Source of the DNA: Mastigias papua
Lineage: Eukaryota; Cnidaria; Scyphozoa; Rhizostomeae; Mastigiidae
Direction: 5' to 3'
Length of the DNA: 64,000 bases
Assembly (NCBI GenBank): GCA_964019165.1
Contig: OZ025282.1
Location: forward strand, 13,040,229-13,104,228
Every line of letters begins with the position of its first letter. The first letter of the stretch is position 1. The notes beneath the pieces were generated by a model, which was given only the letters and a program-made list of their open reading frames with translations, was not told the origin of the DNA and ran no database searches. This document shows positions 46,684 through 57,949 of the stretch, piece after piece. A program made the translations under genes and the position numbers.

Positions 46684-49072
46684 GCATATCACGCGAAGAT
46701 ATGCAGTGAGGGACTGGGATACTTGATTTGCAATGCCGCGTGGTTAGGAGCATGCGCAAAAGAGTTTTTAAATATCCTTCATTAGAAGAGGTACTATAAT
46801 GGACCATTCATTTTCTGCAAATAAGCCATTCAATTATCCTTTAATATCCAGCCCAATTAATGACAGCCCGAAAACCACTGCATAGAAGAGAATAGAAGAA
46901 ATTTATCTAAAAATTCTCTGGATATAGAAGTCTCATCATATACAATTGTCGTCTGGCCCTCGTTATGTACTCATAAAAGATTCCGCAAAATTATAAGTAG
47001 GTACGTGCTGAACCATTGATCATTGCTCATCATGGTCATCGGCCATACAAATGATGAATTTTTACACTTGAGATATTAGCAATGAAAACTGTATAGCTTT
47101 TATTCATCTCTACACATTAGCATACATGGATCTTGTGAAGTGACGCTAAGTTATAGCTATTAATTTGCATAGATAAGTCATGAGAAAAAATTTTTCTGCA
47201 TAACCTTTTTTGCAAACTTCGATTACGTTAAGTTTTACTTGTTCTGTCAAAAAAGTTAAATGAAATTCGAAACTATAATGTTTTCAAGCAATCATAGTTC
47301 CATTGTTCTCTCTATTATAAAGACATTTGGTAGGCCTGAATATTTCAGTCCAATATTTTGTAAAGTTTTCTTGAAGGATAATGTTAATCTATAATATAAA
47401 GTTTTTTCGCGAATTCTATTGTCTCTGTCTCAAGTCGATGTTTTTGTTCACGCTTACAAGGGGTTTTTGATAGGCCTGGATATCGCTCTACTTCTTTAAA
47501 GGGAGGCTTAAGAGAAGAGAATTTTGCTAATATCTTCTGTGTTTGAGGTAGAGATGACATAATACTAAAAATGGCCTTATATTGCCTCTCTGAAAAATTT
47601 CAAGTTGTCAGAGATGCTTCTCCTATAGAGGAGCACGATACTGGAACAATCTATGTGCTTACGCCAAAAATACGCAAACCCTTTGTCAATTCGAGACTGC
47701 ATACAAAATTAGCAATGAATCTTTGAATTAATTAAATTATATTTAATTTTTTCTCCTTGTATTATGATTGTATGTGATTTTTATGGTGACTGTAGTTACT
47801 GACTGTAGTGACTGTAATTAGATTACTAAATGTCATTATTTTGCAGGGAAATATACAAATCAGTTTTAGTTGCATATTATGTCCTGTTTAAAGAATACAA
47901 AATGAAATGAATGAATTAAATGGAACTTTTCTGCATGGTATGCCATCGCAGAAATATTCGTGTGAAAGCTGATATGTTGAAATGCGATTAATGCAGGATG
48001 GTGGAAAAATGGTGTAAAATGTATCATTGTGGTTCAAATTGGCCATCGTACGTTACAGGATATCACGTGGCTAACGAGGTCAAAGGATGCCTGGGAGCAA
48101 ATTTCCCATAGTATTTTCACTTGTATCACTTCTACATAGTTGCTGATGGAGGGGTCGCCATCACTACCGTGGCCACCCCAGTCTGAAAAAAATAAGCTTT
48201 CACTGCAATTATCGTATTATTTTGCTTCCTTTCGATCTTTCGTAATCCTTATTGACTTTCAATGGGGCAGATCGATCATCATGCCATTTAATTTTCAATA
48301 TGTTTACCGTGTATAATCTCAACAGTTTTCCAATATAGCGTGCCAATAGGGAAAAATAGGAAGCTACATTTAAATACATACACCAATGTAACAAAACCAA
48401 AAGGAAATTTTATATTACGAACTACCGATTTTGAAATACAAAATAGTTTCGATTATATAATGCAAAAATGGGGCGATTTCATAATACAAACGTGGATATA
48501 TGAATTATACCAATAGCGAAAAGCCAATGTTCTTTTCTTATCAATTAATTGTTGACCATACTCTCTTTATGCCATTTGTAGGATAACTCTCGACCAAGGT
48601 TATTATAGTACAGTCCCCTTTCATTTGCAACCAACCTATATGTCTCATTTCAAAAAACATTGAAAATTGCCAAATCTCTTGTTAGCGGTAGCATGCTTTA
48701 GTACTGCTCATCATAATTATCTTCGTGTAAATGTGCTGTACTGAATCAATATCTAGTTGTTGTGCCTGCTTATGCTTTGTTTTTGTGCTAATCAAATGAC
48801 ATGCAAACTTTGTTTGCCCTGTGAGTAGAATTTTGCTGGTAATATGAATAGTCTATTAATAAGTAATTCACAGGCAGTTTCGTTTAAGTGATAAATATCA
48901 ACATACAAAGCCTATATAATTATTCAGTCATCTTTCCGTCATCGTTTCAGTCATCAAACTTTTAAAAGACTACTTATGGAATCCAGCCAATAGTATTTGC
49001 ATGGAATCTGCAATTTTACATATGATATAGCATAACTATAGGGCTTCATGACATAAGCCAGTGGGTACAAAC
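46684..49072. other. Intronic sequence, no gene recognised
   Basis: A strong acceptor-like tract (TTATTTTTTTCAG, minus strand) occurs near 48184 but leads into a short frame with no domain. A small imperfect GTGACTGTA repeat lies near 47780-47820. Confidence 0.4.
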
Positions 49073-49266
49073 CTCTAATTTGGAAGTGGTCGTTCCCTCC
49101 GTTACAGATTGACTTAGCGTTCCTTAGATCAAGATCCATGACAGGGATTCTAACCTCTTTTCCTTTTGGTACAGAAATGGTAAAGTAGCAGAACCCAGTT
49201 CCATTTGTGTATCCTCTTGGCCAACCAGATGTATAGAAATTTCCAGGATTTGGCGGGTCATAGGAG
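49073..49266 (-). CDS. CUB-domain membrane protein, exon with first half of CUB
   Basis: A 194-nt exon after the acceptor TTCTAAATAG. Its first base completes a Tyr codon begun by the exon ending at 50635. The product reads YDPPNPGNFYTSGWPRGY, the second CUB cysteine in GTGFCYFTI, and the third in NAKSICNGGNDHFQIR. I place the donor at GTTTGT (49072) rather than the stronger-looking GTAAAA at 49019, because only the former gives phase 1 and lets NDHFQIR run into GSNTF of the next exon, restoring CUB spacing. The donor is somewhat non-consensus. Confidence 0.8.
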
Positions 49267-49973
49267 CTATTTAGAATTGTACAAAAAAGTGTTATGTTCA
49301 ATGCATCACATTATAGTTTCTTAATATAAATGAAATAAGATGTATAATTTGTTGCGCCCTTATCAATGGCATTGCACTTTGATGGACTTTCAGTACAGTT
49401 TTGGCATACATGAGAATCCCATGCAACTAATTCTTAGAAGAAATATCTGCTATAATGGACAATTATGCTAGGGATCTGCTGACTGAAGGATGCTATCAAA
49501 ATGGATAGAACAGTGACAATCTGGTGTCGCAGACCAATTTACAGTTTTGAAATCTCAATCTTAAAATGATGATCAAGATATTGAAAACCATTAGAACTTC
49601 AAGGTTAGATTGTGAATTCTTGATACCTCAATTAAAGTTATTGCCAAAATGCTTACTTTAGCAGAGCTCTGGCAATTTTGCATAAATGAAAAGTTTGTGT
49701 ACTATAGAAGATTTGAATGCCATATTTATTGCAATTGCTTTACACTATAATTTAGCAATTTAAAAAAAGAAAATTTGCAGCTAACCGGATAGATATTCTC
49801 ATTATCACGTGTAAAAGTCCTATATATCAATATTCAATTTATGTATATCAATATTCAACTTCACACAATATATTGACAGTTTACATGTCACAAAGTCGTA
49901 TTTTATAATTAAGCATGTTGCCGTATTTTAGTATGAATAATATGCAGTTTTTGCTGTTGTACAACCATTTAAA
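49267..49973. other. CUB-gene intron, no feature recognised
   Basis: Sequence between the CUB exon and the SINE; only short frames. Confidence 0.5.
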
Positions 49974-50236
49974 GGGCGAGTGGCCAAGTGGTTAGAGCCC
50001 TTGACTGCTGAGAAAACATTGATAGTTCGAGCCGAACCCTCGGATCATAGTTGGGACGCTTGCTCACTGCCCACCCACCAGCAAATGGGTACCTATTGGA
50101 AACACTGGGGAAGTTAAAGGCGGCGAGGAAAGAAACTGGCCACCCTACCTCACTATGGTGGTGGATCAGGATAAGTGTCCCTCTAACGGGCACTCCCGAG
50201 CGTACGAAATCGTACATGGGACTCACCTTTGCCTAA
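49974..50236 (+). mobile_element. tRNA-derived SINE
   Basis: The head resembles a tRNA-Ser-type gene: GGGCGAG, then the perfect box A TGGCCAAGTGG (49981-49991), and box B AGTTCGAGCC (50024-50033). The anticodon-arm region TTGACTGCTGAGAA lies between. A body of about 190 bp follows, with CTGGCCACCCTACCTCACTA and a short GCGTACGAAATCGTACATGG palindrome near the end. It would be transcribed by RNA polymerase III and moved by a LINE. It lies inside a CUB-gene intron. The frames across it on both strands are artefacts. Confidence 0.8.
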
Positions 50237-50634
50237 TGTGTTTTAGTAACACACGCAAAAATTTAGTAACTCCTTTCTAAGTCTGTCATGGGGACACATG
50301 AGCTATTGATTACGAGATAATCCGTGTTATTAATTTTCCAGACTGAAGTTTGATAGCCAGACTTTTTTCAGCTCAGACTGCGTTTCCATAATTCCATTTA
50401 ATATTGTTTTCAACTAGTATAGTCAGTTGCTTTACTTGATATTGAAAAAAATTGAGACTATGGAGTAATCCGTTTCTTCATTCTCTGCTCGCTAGGTTTG
50501 CTGTTAAACATAAGATTTTGTAATAAATACACATACTGGTGTTTAAGATTTGCTTAAAGCTATACAACACAAGGCTGCTTTTGTTAGAATTCCTTTGTAC
50601 TGTTCTAGAAAACGAAAGCAATTAACACACTTAC
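50237..50634. other. CUB-gene intron, no feature recognised
   Basis: Plain AT-rich intron between the SINE and the CUB exon at 50635. Confidence 0.5.
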
Positions 50635-50835
50635 TAGTAACAGAGTCCATTTCCATATTTTTGTAGATAATTACTTCTAATTGACTTTAACTGGTATGAG
50701 AACTTAAATCCCTTTTTTGTTATACTTCCGTCTGACTTGAAGCGAATAGTAGCATACCCATCTGCAGAGTACATATTGAACAATTTGTTCGAGCCTATAT
50801 AGCCAGAGCAATATTTTCCAATGGATCTCTTGAAT
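50635..50835 (-). CDS. CUB-domain membrane protein, exon with end of preceding CUB
   Basis: A 201-nt exon between the acceptor CTTGTTTAG and the donor GTAAGTG. The product reads FKRSIGKYCSGYIGSNKLF, ATIRFKSDGSITKKGFKFSY and NGLCY. The YCSG cysteine, RFKSDGS strand and GFKFSYQL strand are the C-terminal half of a CUB domain. The final NGLCY holds the first cysteine of the next CUB, completed by the exon at 49073-49266. It begins in phase 2, so at least one exon must lie further upstream on the minus strand. None was recognised before 64000. Confidence 0.8.
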
Positions 50836-51160
50836 CTAAACAAGGTAATAGTATAATAGTAAATGACAGATGTAGCTAGTAGTCGCTACTACATTAGGAG
50901 CTAATATATATATAATAATAAAAGAGCACAGTAGTTGACGTCTCCTAAAGAAACTATGTAGCATAATTATTTCAAGTGCAGAGGGGTTGTAGCTCAAAGA
51001 AATGGGCCAGAAAAGTTTGATGTTATAGGGCCCATTCTCTACGGAACAGTGCTATTAATAACCTGGTCAGTAAAGTAGTGAGAAACAAGAAACTAATTAA
51101 AGCAATAACTACGTAAACTCAAATATTAGAAAGACAAATTGTCTGAACCAATTCCATTTT

Positions 51161-51771
51161 ACTCCGTAAACTTAGATTAACTATTCTGCGGCCTAGGTGC
51201 GCCTGACAACAAACTGCACAGAGTTGTATCAACTAAAAAATAGTGGAACTTGGGAGCTATTGGGGTTGTATCTTGTTCAAGTGTTACGTAGTAGTTAGTG
51301 TATGATACATACTCATATTTAACGCATTAGGTTCCACCAGTTCCAGGCAGGGGGTAACTTTTTTCCTGCGGGTTGCCCAGGGTGCTACTATGAGTAATAG
51401 TATATTCACTAATGCAGTAATACACTTCAGCATTTGCTGTATACTTGGTCTCAGGTCCACATGGGGGATGATTTTCCTCCATGGGTTGCCTAGGGTACCA
51501 TGAAAACTCTATATCATAGCTACAGATACACTATTTGTTTCTGCTGTATGAATAATATACGTATTTTCCTGCTGGTGTTAGAGGGTCATTACGCTGCAAT
51601 TGACCACGCAGGATAGCACCAATACGGCACCCAGGAGCCGCAAGAGAGAATGATGTTTTCCTCCAAAATCTACCTGAGCAAATTTTTTTTCTAGGTATAC
51701 AAGATATTAGGACGAATGAATATATACAAAGCACATTAGTGCCTAAGTTGTAATATACTGCTACCAAACTT
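51161..51771 (-). repeat. Dispersed repeat, copy 2
   Basis: Reverse-orientation counterpart of 2370-2975, sharing the same block order: TTTACTCCGTAAA, CTAGGTGCGCC, ATGATACATACTCAT and CTTGGTCTCAGGTCCACATG. Divergence is moderate, so the two insertions are not recent. Confidence 0.65.
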
Positions 51772-53212
51772 GATGGCCTAACAGTAACCGGTATATGACA
51801 TAATTAGGACTATATTAGAAGGAATGGGGTGGAGATTGTTGGATGAAGGAGAACTGTCAAAAGGCCAGAGCGACTCGGTTGGAATAGAAGTAGGAACAGT
51901 GAGAAAGGGAAGACTAGGTTGGGGCAAGGTAAGTAGAGGGAATGGGTGGGTGGGGAAGCTTTCTTGCATTGAAGAAAGAAGAAGCACGCCACATGTACTC
52001 GAGAAAGACAGAAAGGGGATTGGAACTGGGATAGGGGCGTGGAATATAGATAAAGGAACTGGACTGATCACACCCTGTATGCGTTAATATACTATTAATA
52101 GATGAGAAGTATAATTGTATCCTCATTTCAATATATCAATATATGCTGCTGCTTGGAAGAATAGGTACAATACATAAAAGCTACAGGGATCACTGTTGTA
52201 TAAAAGGGAAACAGAGATGTGATGGATAATCCTAAGAAAACAGATACAGAAAAAGGAGGCAACAATCTTCCAATATAAAATTTCTGCATGTTTCATTTGT
52301 CAGAAATTGTGCATAATTTTTTAGTTATTACTACCAATGCATCACCTGCACTACAATAAGGGTAAACCCTCTTAAAGATAATTTTTGGGAGGCTACTTGT
52401 CTCATCACTGATGCTAGACAAGTGAAAAGTAGATATGGTGCATATCACTCTAGATAGGGGTAACTAAGAACAAAGCTGCAAGTACTGGTGTTGGGCTTTT
52501 CGATACCTAATAATACTTCCCACTGAAACTTCCCATTACAAGTTCTTGATAAGCAAATCTGACATATATAACGTTCAATCTTACACATTTGAACGCTGTT
52601 TAACAACTTCAACTAAAGCTAGACAACCGAAACGTACCAGACTGTACTGCAAAAGCGATTGTGCATACTACATGACACATACCATCGATAACTATAAAAA
52701 TAGTAGTTAAATCCGTTAATTTAGCTGACTGAGTCACACAAATGGCATACCACTTTCAGATACTAATATCACATAGTTTATAAATAAAACATAAGTACTA
52801 GACATCTAGCTGAATCAACAGGAATCTCCACCTTCTGTTACCAATAGGACCCATGCACCTAGGCCCTCAGTTGATCATGCAATACCTGCCTCCTGGAAAT
52901 CTTCAAGAGGTCACCAATCTTACCCCAGTTCTCCATACGCAATGATGATAGTCAAACATCCATCAAAATCTCTATGATAACTAGTATTTCTTCATAGCTT
53001 AGTATTGATAGCCCGCTAAACGCGGGCTCCCCTAGCTCCAGTTCAAAAGTTGCATATTAGCCTTGGAAAGACTAACGCAGTGCCCCCATGAAAGCTGCAT
53101 GGTCCACATTGTCGATGAGCATGGATGAAAAAGCTCGCATAGGATCCTCTGCATTGGAGCACGTGATATCCGGCTTTGCAATGGAGAAATCAACAAAAAT
53201 TTGCGAGAAAAA
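51772..53212. other. No gene recognised
   Basis: A purine-rich segment (51825-52060) has long frames on both strands because of base composition. A minus-strand stretch near 52970-52870 reads RMENWGKIGDLLKISRRQV and looks exon-like but could not be assigned. GCCCGCTAAACGCGGGC (53011-53027) is a small perfect hairpin. Confidence 0.35.
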
Positions 53213-53324
53213 ATTGTGCAAAAATGCTCGGATACCTGCGCTTGGCTATGGGGCTGTAGAAGATGAAGAAGACTGTCCAAAAGCCCCATAGTCTAGCGCA
53301 GGTATCCGAGCATTTTTGCACAAT
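53213..53324. repeat. Long hairpin with 43-bp arms
   Basis: The left arm (53213-53255, starting ATTGTGCAAAAATGCTCGG) and right arm (53282-53324, ending CCGAGCATTTTTGCACAAT) pair with only about two to three mismatches around a 26-nt loop. Short frames over this region on both strands are not convincing genes. It could be a foldback element or a small-RNA hairpin precursor. Confidence 0.85.
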
Positions 53325-54739
53325 CTTCATTTAAACATATCTCTCGTATAACTATTAGCTAATTTACTTGTCAGGTAGGCTCGATCTCACTCGCATGCAT
53401 TGCCATTGTATTACGTGCATATGGTGTTCCTATGGCCCATTCCTTGGAGTACAAGTGCCAGTGTGCCAGCCCACGCCTACTTCGTCTCAACATTCGCAAC
53501 TCGGAATGTCCTTAATTATAACTTATGGGCTATCTAACATCGTTTAAGGCAACTGCATATTGGAGTCATATTACGCTATAAGGCCGCATGCCCTCTATTA
53601 CAATCCCGGCGACCAAGATTCGCAAGAAGCTTCTTCCCCATACAAAACCAATAGGCTTTTTGATGTTGGCGTTGCGGAGTACATTCGCAAAATGTGAATG
53701 AACTTCGCAAAATGCTTGGCAACTGACAAGTAAACATTCGCAACTGCCTAGATACCGATAAAGGCTTGTCTGACGTTAGAAAGCGAAATTGCTTCGCAGA
53801 GGCAAACACATAAGAAACTATTTACGTAAAGTAACAAGCAAAATGACGGATTTAGGAGCCATAACAGGACTATCGTTGCAATAAGTTTTGCCTATTCTGT
53901 TAATTTTCTTATCAATTGTCATTTTCTTGTATGCAAAAGTTTTCTGAAAATCTGACATTTGCATCTGCGAATGTTGCGAATGTCTGGATCCGCCACTGTG
54001 TCGTAACCATAGTTTTGGAGAATGGTAAATGTACATGAAAAGTAGGAATACCATCTTTGCGATGAGATACGACAGGTCTCGTATATACACTGCTAAGCTC
54101 TCGAGCTTCACATTTTTAGGAAATGACTTTCGATCATGTTAAGACAAGGAATAATACAATTAGATCTCATTAGGCATTGTATAGATGTCCAGATGCTTAA
54201 GATAACTGTGCATTTTAAGTAACTGATGACTGTGCACTTTATTGTGACATAAAGTCTGAAGAAGAGAGCTGTATTTTACAAAATGACTACAATTTACTGT
54301 ATGATTGGATATAACGGTGGAACATGGAGTTCAATGTTTCAAAGCACTACTTCATTGCTGATAAATACCTTAAGGTCCCGTTACATGTAACAATATTCAA
54401 CAAGAATAATGCTATTTTAGTTCCAAGGAATTTATTCTTCAATTATTCTTCAGTGTATCCCGGTCAAGAATTTTAGAAGATATTATCAGGAAAGACAAGC
54501 TGTAAGTACACCACCTCCCGGAGCAGCAAGTTGCGTGGAAGAGTACATCTTCGCAAATTTATCACATGGCTTTACCAGGGCCGCATTTGAGCTACCATAC
54601 TGAATTGGTTCTTAGGACACAAATTTACTTATAAAAGAAGGAATTTCGTAATTACGAAACACTGAATTCCTCCTTATGAAAAACTTTCCGATTTGAAAAT
54701 GAGTATGTTTCCTCGCCCGACTCTGCTGCCAGGCCTACT
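53325..54739. other. Repeat-like sequence with recurring ATTCGCAA motifs
   Basis: ATTCGCAA occurs at 53492, 53618, 53683 and 53736, with TTCGCAA variants at 53704, and inverted at 53974 (TTGCGAAT). The inverted end and the clustering suggest a short non-autonomous transposon between about 53490 and 53990. The rest to 54739 is unassigned and may include upstream LINE remnants. Confidence 0.4.
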
Positions 54740-55440
54740 ACTAAACTGAATTGTGTTCATGGCAATTATGAATATACCCATCATGATATTCTTATGTGTA
54801 ACAGGGCCCTTAGAGTCAGCATTAGCTCAAAAATAGAATTAAACGAGACAGTCGATTATATGTTCAGTAAAACTAATTGAACATTGGGTCTTCTAAAAAG
54901 ATTTTTTCTTCCTGCTCAATTCAGGTAGAAGAATAATTGCATTTTTTCTTGCCCGTCCTAAACTTGAACACTCTTGCAAAGTTTGGTCTCCAAACTCAAA
55001 AGAATGACAACAATGTATAGAAATGTTTCAAGGAAATGCTGCGCGTTATTACCACCATTGCAATCGAAGAACTAGTGTCACAGATAATTTGAGATGTTTA
55101 CATTGGGAAACCTTGGAATCACGCGGAACACGTTTTCAACTAAAATTTTTACTATGAATGTGCATCAGTCAGGTTGCTTCAAAGCTATCTGAAAATTTTC
55201 AAACGAGCCATTGCAGGAACCTGCGTAATTCACATTCCAAGAAGCTCATTCCTAACTTTGCTCTGGCCGATGTTGTCAAAAACTCATTCATTTTTTATGT
55301 AATACCGAAGTGGAACAGTCTACAAGAACATGCAATCCAACAAACTAATTCAGATTCCTTTTTGACTTACGCAACTCGTATTTCTAAGAAAATTAACTTT
55401 GTCATTTTTGTTTTAACAAAGCGGTTGGGTCGATAAATTT
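54740..55440 (+). pseudogene. LINE 3' fragment (RT thumb and C-terminus), plus strand
   Basis: Reads SSKIELNETVDYMFSKTN, TLGLLKRFFSSCSIQV, then in other frames MFQGNAARYYHHCNRR, NLRCLHWETLESRGTRFQLK. It finishes with NFALADVVKNSFIFYVIPKW, NSLQEHAIQQTNSDSFLTYA (55158-55436). This is the post-catalytic part of a CR1/Jockey-like LINE; the catalytic motif is not present. Broken by frameshifts. Confidence 0.75.
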
Positions 55441-56389
55441 GTCGTTAAATATAAGCTAATTATGACAACCTATGACTGCAGCTAAGGGTTTATCTTTAAT
55501 TTAGGTTATAGATATTTATCATTATATTTTGTCGATTGCATTATCACAGTCATAACTCATTGATTTGCTATTGAGTTATAAATTACTACAAGAATGAAGT
55601 GCTGTAAAATTCTTCATATTATAATTAGGTTAATCATCACCTAATCAAATAAAAAACAGTCATTGGATATTCACAGCAATAGATATAACATGTATCCTCA
55701 AAAACTGTGCACAGTTAATCAGCGTGTTTCTTAGATTCGTAAGCATAGTTTCAACTATGAAGTAGTCTTTTCTTAGTGTTTTAGCATAGTAACCCAGGGC
55801 CTATTTTAAGGTTGCATCCCCTTGACAGGGGAAAATCCATGTAAGTAGAAGAATAGAGTTTAAACTGGTATTTCTGTATAAGAGGTAGTTTAATAGAAGA
55901 CTTTAAAAAAATTTGCGAAATAGAGCTTTTCGTTGCCTTAGCAACCTTCTAAAGCATGAACTGGTACACTACAATGGTGATTTTGTATTAGACAAACAGA
56001 TATGTTTGGAAGTTCCTGTTTTATGAGCAGTTCGGTGAATGATATGTGAAAATTATAAACCTTAGACATTTGAAAAAGGAAACTTGAATTTTGAGAAACC
56101 TGAGGTATACAATTTTACAGAATTCATTGGCGCCAGTGAAGTAAACAGTTAACTCTCAGTTCTTATTGTAATCAACAATTACAAAGCTTGAGGTTTAATG
56201 TAATGATAATAGTAATAATAATAATGCTAATAATACATCAATATTTTTACAGGTTCACTTGGTCAGCTTAAAGCAGCTGCTGTAAATCAAGGATCTGCAT
56301 CGATCAAAATGTAGTAAAACTGTAATTTACAATGTAGAGTTTTCTTAAAAACTAAAATCAAAGTTATTACATCCCTTCTTAAATCTCAC
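55441..56389. other. No gene recognised
   Basis: AT-rich spacer between two oppositely oriented LINE 3' ends. It may hold their 3' UTRs. A short TAATAATAATAATG run lies near 56212-56227. Confidence 0.4.
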
Positions 56390-57130
56390 AAATGAGTTCT
56401 CATTTTTCAATTCAGGTGGCGATCTGTTGTATATTTTAGCACCTTGATAGCTAAACGCTTTTCGAGCCGTTTCTATTCTTATGCGAGGGACAACGAGCTT
56501 TGGTTTGTTGCCTCAGGTGTCCTTTTGATGGTCCAGTCATTTGAAATGCTTCTCTAACATCCTGGACGCAAGACCATTTAAACACTTTAAAACCTCAATA
56601 GCACATCGCTTATATCGTACGAGATTACTGGATGGAATGCTAATTTTGCCATTATGACCATTTAAATTGTCGTTGCTCGATTTTGAAGCTTTCGAGCATA
56701 GATTTGTGTGAGTCTGAAATTCCAATGTTAATGTTGCTGCAGTATACGAATATAGGTAGAATCATTATTTTATATATGGTTTCAGCAGTTGAAGGACTGA
56801 TATTCACGCGCACTCTTGCAAGCAACTTGATTCTTGAAGATACTTTTTTATACATTTTGTCAAATTGGCTCAACAGATTTAGGTTTTTATCAAGCTGCAT
56901 CTCAAGGTATTCGTATTTATCTGATTCGGCAATCTTTTGATTATGCATCTTAATCTCGATTTCATCGGCTTTTGCTAACTTCCAAAGAGCACAAATTGAA
57001 AAACAGAAAAACAGAATTATTCTGTTTTGGATTTTCTGAGGTTTACTACGAGGTTATTTTCAAAAAAGCCACCAAGATATTTGAGATCATGTTTTAGAAT
57101 ATGATAGAGTCCTGTCATAAATCTGGCCAG
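56390..57130 (-). pseudogene. LINE 3' fragment (RT thumb and C-terminus), minus strand
   Basis: The minus strand reads DLKYLGGFFENNLVVNLRKS (about 57080), KIAESDKYEYLEMQLDKNLN, LARVRVNISPSTAETIYKIM and LPIFVYCSNINIGISDSHKS (56652-56948). It continues in another frame with GHNGKISIPSSNLVRYKRCA and IEVLKCLNGLASRMLEKHF (56537-56725). This is the C-terminal half of an APE-type LINE polymerase; the YADD box is lost by 5' truncation. Confidence 0.8.
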
Positions 57131-57949
57131 ATTTGAATGGAAACTCTTAAGCGGCCATGGAGCTAATAATCCCCGAAGATGGGCTAGATGTTATATTTTG
57201 AATATTTAGAGAAAGTCTTTAAGCTTAGAAAAGCAGTATAGTTATTGAAAGTCCCTAGGTATATAATTTTCTCCCTCCTTTTCCTTGTTTTTGTCACCTC
57301 TAGAACTTTTAATATTTTATTTTCTACTTTAAGATTATATGTTTAATGAGCTACTTTTAATGTGTATATAATTCCTTTTAATGTAGTGCAAGTTGTAATT
57401 AGCCATTTAAATTATTTCATTTTTTATTGTAGAAAGACATTTAAGTGCAGGGAGCCGCTGACAAAAAGGTATGACTGAAGGGACAACTCTCCTTAAGATT
57501 TTTTAATCAATTGTTTTTAGTTTGATTTGAAATATCGAATTTTTCATGCTATCATATGTGAATTGTTTTATGTTTAGTATTTGAGCCCTTGCTGGCCAAT
57601 GTCTTCAGTTGATTGATTTCAAGATTAGGAGAGGTTTTAAGACGAATTCTAATTACTGTTTAGCATTGAGTGAAGTGTGTGCAAGTTAAAACAAGATTGA
57701 TTCCATACTTTGATCTCAGTAGTTTTTTTAAAATTTGACCTCATTTTTCTAAAATGTTAAAATTAACAATGATGCATTGATATACCATGCTAACTACAGA
57801 CAGTGTATAGCTGGCTTGTCTGTATAACAAAGTTTACTAAAATAAACATAAAGTAAAAAGAAAGGAGAAAAATAAAAGTTATGATATGTGCACACAAAAA
57901 AGTACATTAATATGTAGTTCTAAAAGTATAACAATTATGGATTTATCCA
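57131..57949. other. No gene recognised
   Basis: AT-rich sequence between LINE remnants with no repeat or exon recognised. Confidence 0.45.

Noticed and set aside
48120..48186. Possible extra CUB-gene exon after a strong TTTTTTTCAG acceptor near 48184
   Set aside because: It is phase compatible, but the product has no CUB features and soon meets a stop; exons 49073-49266 and 37599-37793 already join to a complete CUB.
49020..49072. Alternative donor GTAAAA extending the CUB exon to 49020
   Set aside because: It ends in phase 0 and would break the CUB continuation found at 37793; the GTTTGT donor gives the correct phase and spacing.
51778..52087. Long overlapping frames on both strands in a purine-rich stretch
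   Set aside because: Open frames follow from base composition; no domain or splice context.
52870..52970. Minus-strand stretch reading RMENWGKIGDLLKISRRQV as an exon of a known gene
   Set aside because: Too short and without clear splice boundaries or a confident family match, so left unassigned.
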